Below are positions 59,500-64,000 of a stretch of 64,000 bases of DNA, piece after piece (position 1 is the stretch's first letter; each line of letters starts with the position of its first letter). The notes under the pieces are model-generated. The model had not been told where the DNA came from, did not search any database, and worked only from the letters and a program-made list of their open reading frames with translations. The position numbers and the translations under genes are program-made. Origin of the DNA: Fragum whitleyi (taxonomy: Eukaryota; Mollusca; Bivalvia; Cardiida; Cardiidae); assembly GCA_948146395.1 (NCBI GenBank), contig OX411547.1, positions 59,890,066-59,954,065 of the forward strand. Direction: 5' to 3'.

Positions 59500-62230
59500 T
59501 CAATTTTCATGACTATCTCTTCCACAAACTGCATTTGAAAACTCGGTAAAATATCTCTGATTGAACCAACTCTACTTTCAAGACAAAAAAAAAAAAAAAA
59601 AAATACGTAAAACGCTTTAGAAATGTAAACCCACTTTGCACGTATTCTGACGTGCGCAGAGGGATATCAATTTGAACGGTCGAAAAACGTTTTTGCAACA
59701 AGAACGTAGGGCAGATGTCATGCTGATAAATAGATAAATTACTTGCGGACTGAGAAACAATCAGTAGGAAGTTAAAGAGGGTCCAGATTCGAATGGCCTG
59801 TGCTATATAAATTACTGAAAAAATATCCCGACAATTTTCGGAAATTGAATCACAGTTTCGTTGTGAAAAATGTATTTGATTATTCAAAAGATTTTTCCCG
59901 ACCGAAAACGCGATTAGGTACCGAAGTTTTTAACAGCTTCTTTCGTGCTCAACTTAAGATATTCTCAAATGTGAATTCAAATAATTACATGAAAATAAAC
60001 GCTGATATTTATTAAGCTGTAATTTATAACAACTTGTTTATAATGCGTTTACATTAATACATTTATTTACGTATCACAACATATCTATGACTTTTATCTC
60101 ACGTTGAAATTTAATAACAATATCTGTAGAGCATGAGATAGGTTTTATAACCTTACGCCCTGACTGTTGTACATAGTTTCTAAGAAAAACAAGTACGATC
60201 TTAGACTGAAAATATTGTGATAACCATGTATTCATTTTTCCTTATCTATCAAAACCAAGCTGGAAAGTCTGTTTCGATGCAGTTGCTATTCTGCAAGCTT
60301 GCACAGTTCAAAGAAGAAACCTTATGAAACCTGTCTCATTATGGAAATGGAGAATTATATGTTAGTGTTTAAAATATCAATGTTATCTGGTCGAGGTTGG
60401 AAAAATATATCATTACGATGCTTTGCCGAGTCTTGATAATTCTCATAGCTGTGACCAGATAACAGTGATATTTTAAGAACCTTACATGTCATTCTATTTA
60501 TCATGCATTTATTGTTCAGCGCTTAATTACTAAACCCTTAAAATTAAAGAAATGCAGGTGAAAGTGTCTGAAATAGAATGCCTGATATCAGACAGTTGAA
60601 AGCAAGTCAGTTGAGGCTTCATTGCACATGCTGCTTCTATTTACAATAAAGATAGTTTGCCCAGCTAAACAATATATCAAATTGAAGCTGTAGATAAGCA
60701 CAAGCAGTTGCACAACATTAGAGGCCCCATCTCATAAGAGATTAGCCAAACCATTATGGGATATTTTGTTCAGAAACAGCAACTTCATTACGACTGGATA
60801 AAATTTGCCTAAATTTGACCAGAAGGTAAACACGTGTTCCTACTAGGTACTACTACAATCTTAGGTTTAAAACTCAGTCTGAAAAGGCCCTTTTGAAACA
60901 ATCAATTTCCATTTATTTTTTCAACATACATGTCAAACCGGTTTAGTCTGTTTTTGAAATATATGTTAGGTATGGTGCAACATAACACCATAATTTTGTA
61001 TAATATTTCCTGCGATTTATTTCAAATTATAGGTTTTTTTTAATTCAATGATCTATAATAATCAAATATACATTATCATTTTTGATAGAAATTGATATAT
61101 TGCTCTAGAACCTTACAGATATTTAAACTATTAATGTCCATTTAGTTGTGATAACTCAGCATACCTTTCATTTATCTACACGTTTATAAATTTAGAATGA
61201 CATATATGACATATGTGTTAATAAAATAAGTCAAATAAATTGCTTGCATAACTACGTTTTGGGTCCGAGTTTTATACCAACGTTTGTAGTAGTACCTGCA
61301 TGGGAATTTTATCCAACAGTCATGCAGTTGCTTGTTCTGTACAAAATGACCCTTTTCCACAATGTATTGGCTATAACGTTGTAGCTATTACAATCTTACG
61401 TTGATTAACTGTAAGTGCTCATAAACAGCTTCAATTTGATATATAATATACCTGGACATACTGCCCTTTCTTGGCAAATGAAGTGCCCAAAGAATTGGGT
61501 CTCAAACACTTTACATGAACTTTATATACATACATATACATATATCATATGGATATGAAACTAAAAACATAATCACGGATTGGGGCTTTAGTTTAACACA
61601 TACGAGAATGATAAAATAATTCTCCTTCTCGTAGATAATTTGATAACACAATATTTTACTTACGACATGCATTACTTGCAAGAAAAATGTCGTTAAATGC
61701 GAGAGAAAAAAAAAGAAGGATTTGCCAATGATTCTAATTTCTTGAATATTCAAGAAGAGGCTTCCGATTTGTAAATTGTACTTGGTTTCTAGGAAGTAAA
61801 AAAATATAATGTCGATGTAAAAATCTTAATATATATATATACATGTATAAATATAACCAAATTTTCATCTCTTCGGCTGTGCAAAGGGCTCATGTTAGAT
61901 TTTGAAATTTCATGCAAAGAATAGACTCTTTGACCTTTTGTTCAAAAGTTGCGAAATATTTTTAAGATTGAAAGAAAAATAGTCAACATCACGATTATAA
62001 AGTGGTTTAAAACAAAGTCCATAAGAACGTGTCATGTTTGTGCGTTTTAACACCCAAGGAGACCCCTAATATATCACAACTGTTTTAGTTGGAAAAGCTT
62101 GTGTTAGGTGCTTCATACTTAATTGATTTTTAACTTAAGTATCTAACCTTTTGTTTACGTATTCGTGAATGAGAACATAAGTTTGAACGGGTCTTTAGCT
62201 TCATATACCAGTGAGAAAAAGTTATATAAA
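59500..62230. other. intergenic stretch, mostly unrecognised
   Basis: Only an imperfect inverted repeat at 60,369-60,475 (AAAATATCAATGTTATCTGG / CCAGATAACAGTGATATTTT) was noted. Otherwise AT-rich without supported features. Confidence 0.4.
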
Positions 62231-62232
62231 AA

Positions 62233-63050
62233 CAAGAGGCCCAAGGGGGCCTGTATCGCTCCACTGGCTTGAACATCTCCAGACTTTCATTATACAAAGC
62301 TTACTCTGTCTGAAAACAACGCTTCAAGTCTCTTTATAACTATTTTGTAATGAATTGCTGAGTCTGGCCCACATTGCATCGAAATACTCAATCGCCATTA
62401 ACCTGCAAACCCTTTATCCATCTTCTCGCCAACATAAAGGTGATTGCAATAAATCGATCTTTCAAAACACATTTTCGGGAACAATTAAAGCAAAAGGTCA
62501 TCCAGGGGACATCCATGCCAAGATTCACTGAAATAAGTCTAATTGATTCGAAGGAAAAGGTTATTTGAGATTTTAAAGTTAAAATCGGCCTCGCCTTGCA
62601 ACACCCACATTTATGGGCCCATCAAAAAATCGTGACCAATTTAAGTGAAGGTGCACGTAAGGGGAATCTTTTTGCTCAGTTCAAATAAATTTGGCCAAAA
62701 TGAGTGGAGAAGATTTTTAAAGATCCGAGAGTGAAAATATGCCACGACCATATCTAAAGGTCAATCAAAATTTCTATAATAAAATAAATTAAGGGTCACT
62801 CAAGGAATAGCCATGCCAAGTTTTATTGAAATCGGCCTAATGGTTTGGGAGAAGAAGTTTTTTCTTTAAATATTTTAGAGTGATAATAGGCCCGCCTTAC
62901 TTTGCCCATATTTTGGGGATCAAACAAAATTTATTTAATAATCTAAGAAAAGGGTCACCTAAGGAACTTTTCTATTAAGTTTCGTTAAAATCCGCCCATT
63001 GGTCTAGGAGAAGAAGATGTTTAAAAGAAAAGGCAAGGGCGTGTGGACAC
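62233..63050. mobile_element. AACAAGAG-ended tandem-cored element
   Basis: Begins AACAAGAGGCCCAAGGGGGC with a GGCC/GGCC hairpin. About three units of about 170 bp follow (AAGGGTCAC, AATCGGCC, GGGAGAAGAAG). It ends near GTGTGGACACACCGCC. Confidence 0.6.
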
Positions 63051-63334
63051 ACCGCCATGAAAATAGCATCCACGGTCGCACAGCTCATTGGGTTTTAAAT
63101 AGAGATGTTACGGTCATGAAAGACAATTAAAGTACTGAATAGGCAGAAAGACTGAAAAACGAATTTGTTAGTTTGTGTGGGATTTAGCACCACTTGCAGC
63201 AATATTGCAGTCATAGGCCTATCGCGTTCGCTGTTGTAATTGCGCGTGGTTTCCCGTCGTCTCTCACACCAGAAAAACCACACTACTCTGGTTTTTGATA
63301 TTATTGTCATACACATGTGAAGGCCTAGGCAGAG

Positions 63335-63416
63335 AAACATGAGTAAGATGACGTCGTGGTGACGTCATTCAGAATATTTTGAATTGCGTCACCACGAGGT
63401 TATCCTTCTCATGTTT
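63335..63416. repeat. foldback with 30-bp arms
   Basis: AAACATGAGTAAGATGACGT at the left pairs with the right arm ending TCTCATGTTT; inner arms CGTGGTGACG / CGTCACCACG. Small MITE-like insertion. Confidence 0.7.
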
Positions 63417-63419
63417 TTG

Positions 63420-64000
63420 AGATATTTTCACCATTAGCGCCTTCGAAATGAAAAAAAAAATAATGTAGAAAAAACACTGTTATATAATAGCAGAAGAATC
63501 TGTTATTCGAGTTCATTTCAGAAACCTGATGTGAACATTTTACAAGCTCGCTTTACAATATTTCTTTTTTTTCTCGGTCAAGATCTGCTCGTCTCTAACA
63601 AAAGCTCATTGCTTATCTTACAAACCTAACTGATTAGCAAAAACAGCTATAGTTGAAATAAATATATAAAATAAAAGAAATATCAGTTGTTAGTGATGAT
63701 ATGAAAAACATTTCACGAGAATGAGTTTAAAGGCGGTAAAAACGAGTCCACATGGCAAGCTTTTTTGACAATCAAATAACGAATTCGAGTGAAAAAAAAT
63801 CATATCAGACATAAGCAGTTGATTATTATATTTATTACATTCCCTACTTCTCCATTTTATTCCTGAAATTACTTATTTTGGTATTTTCTATCGTCCTCCG
63901 GTCTTGCGAATTTCGCGTATTGATACCAGGAATGATTTGTTTTCAATTATTACTTGTCTTTGATTACTCTAAGAAAATTAAAGGAAAAATAAAAATGCTA
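63420..64000. other. window end, no recognised feature
   Basis: AT-rich DNA with no exon, RNA gene or repeat boundary recognised. Confidence 0.4.

Overview
The window is eukaryotic, AT-rich and intron-dominated. It looks like a marine mollusc, probably a bivalve. The tandem-cored elements with ACGG-type microsatellites resemble the 'pearl' elements described in oysters, and the one host gene is an invertebrate-style VWA7 relative. Nothing bacterial is present. The species call is inference.

One host gene fills 2,405-49,297 on the minus strand. I assembled 19 exons by hand from GT-AG splice sites, continuous reading phase and similarity to von Willebrand factor A domain-containing protein 7 (VWA7). 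The joined exons total 3,009 nt (1,002 residues plus stop) with no frame break. Predicted layout: signal peptide, VWA7 N-terminal region with an FYSxTNW motif and a SPHxxLHxxAA segment, a shortened vWA-like domain whose MIDAS residues are not conserved, the VWA7 beta-sandwich region, two duplicated Cys-rich modules, one transmembrane helix and a 12-residue tail. A TATA box lies about 100 bp upstream of the start codon.

Introns hold most of the window and are packed with non-autonomous repeats: about ten copies of a palindromic TA-flanked MITE (MITE-A), several other inverted-repeat families (B to E and singletons), tRNA-derived SINEs, large tandem-cored elements sharing an AACAAGAG end, and a broken Pao/BEL-like Gag pseudogene in the 16.9-kb intron 10. 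Several repeats touch splice sites of the gene: MITE-A at exon 2, MITE-C at exon 7, a tandem-cored element at exon 8, and a minisatellite carrying copies of the exon-18 donor.

From 49.4 to 64 kb I find no host gene, only repeats: MITE-A copies (one inside a SINE, one inside a MITE-B), two CGTACGG-rich elements, one GATC-dense inverted-repeat element, an inverted pair of foldback elements, and plain AT-rich DNA. No CRISPR array, rRNA or intact tRNA gene was seen.
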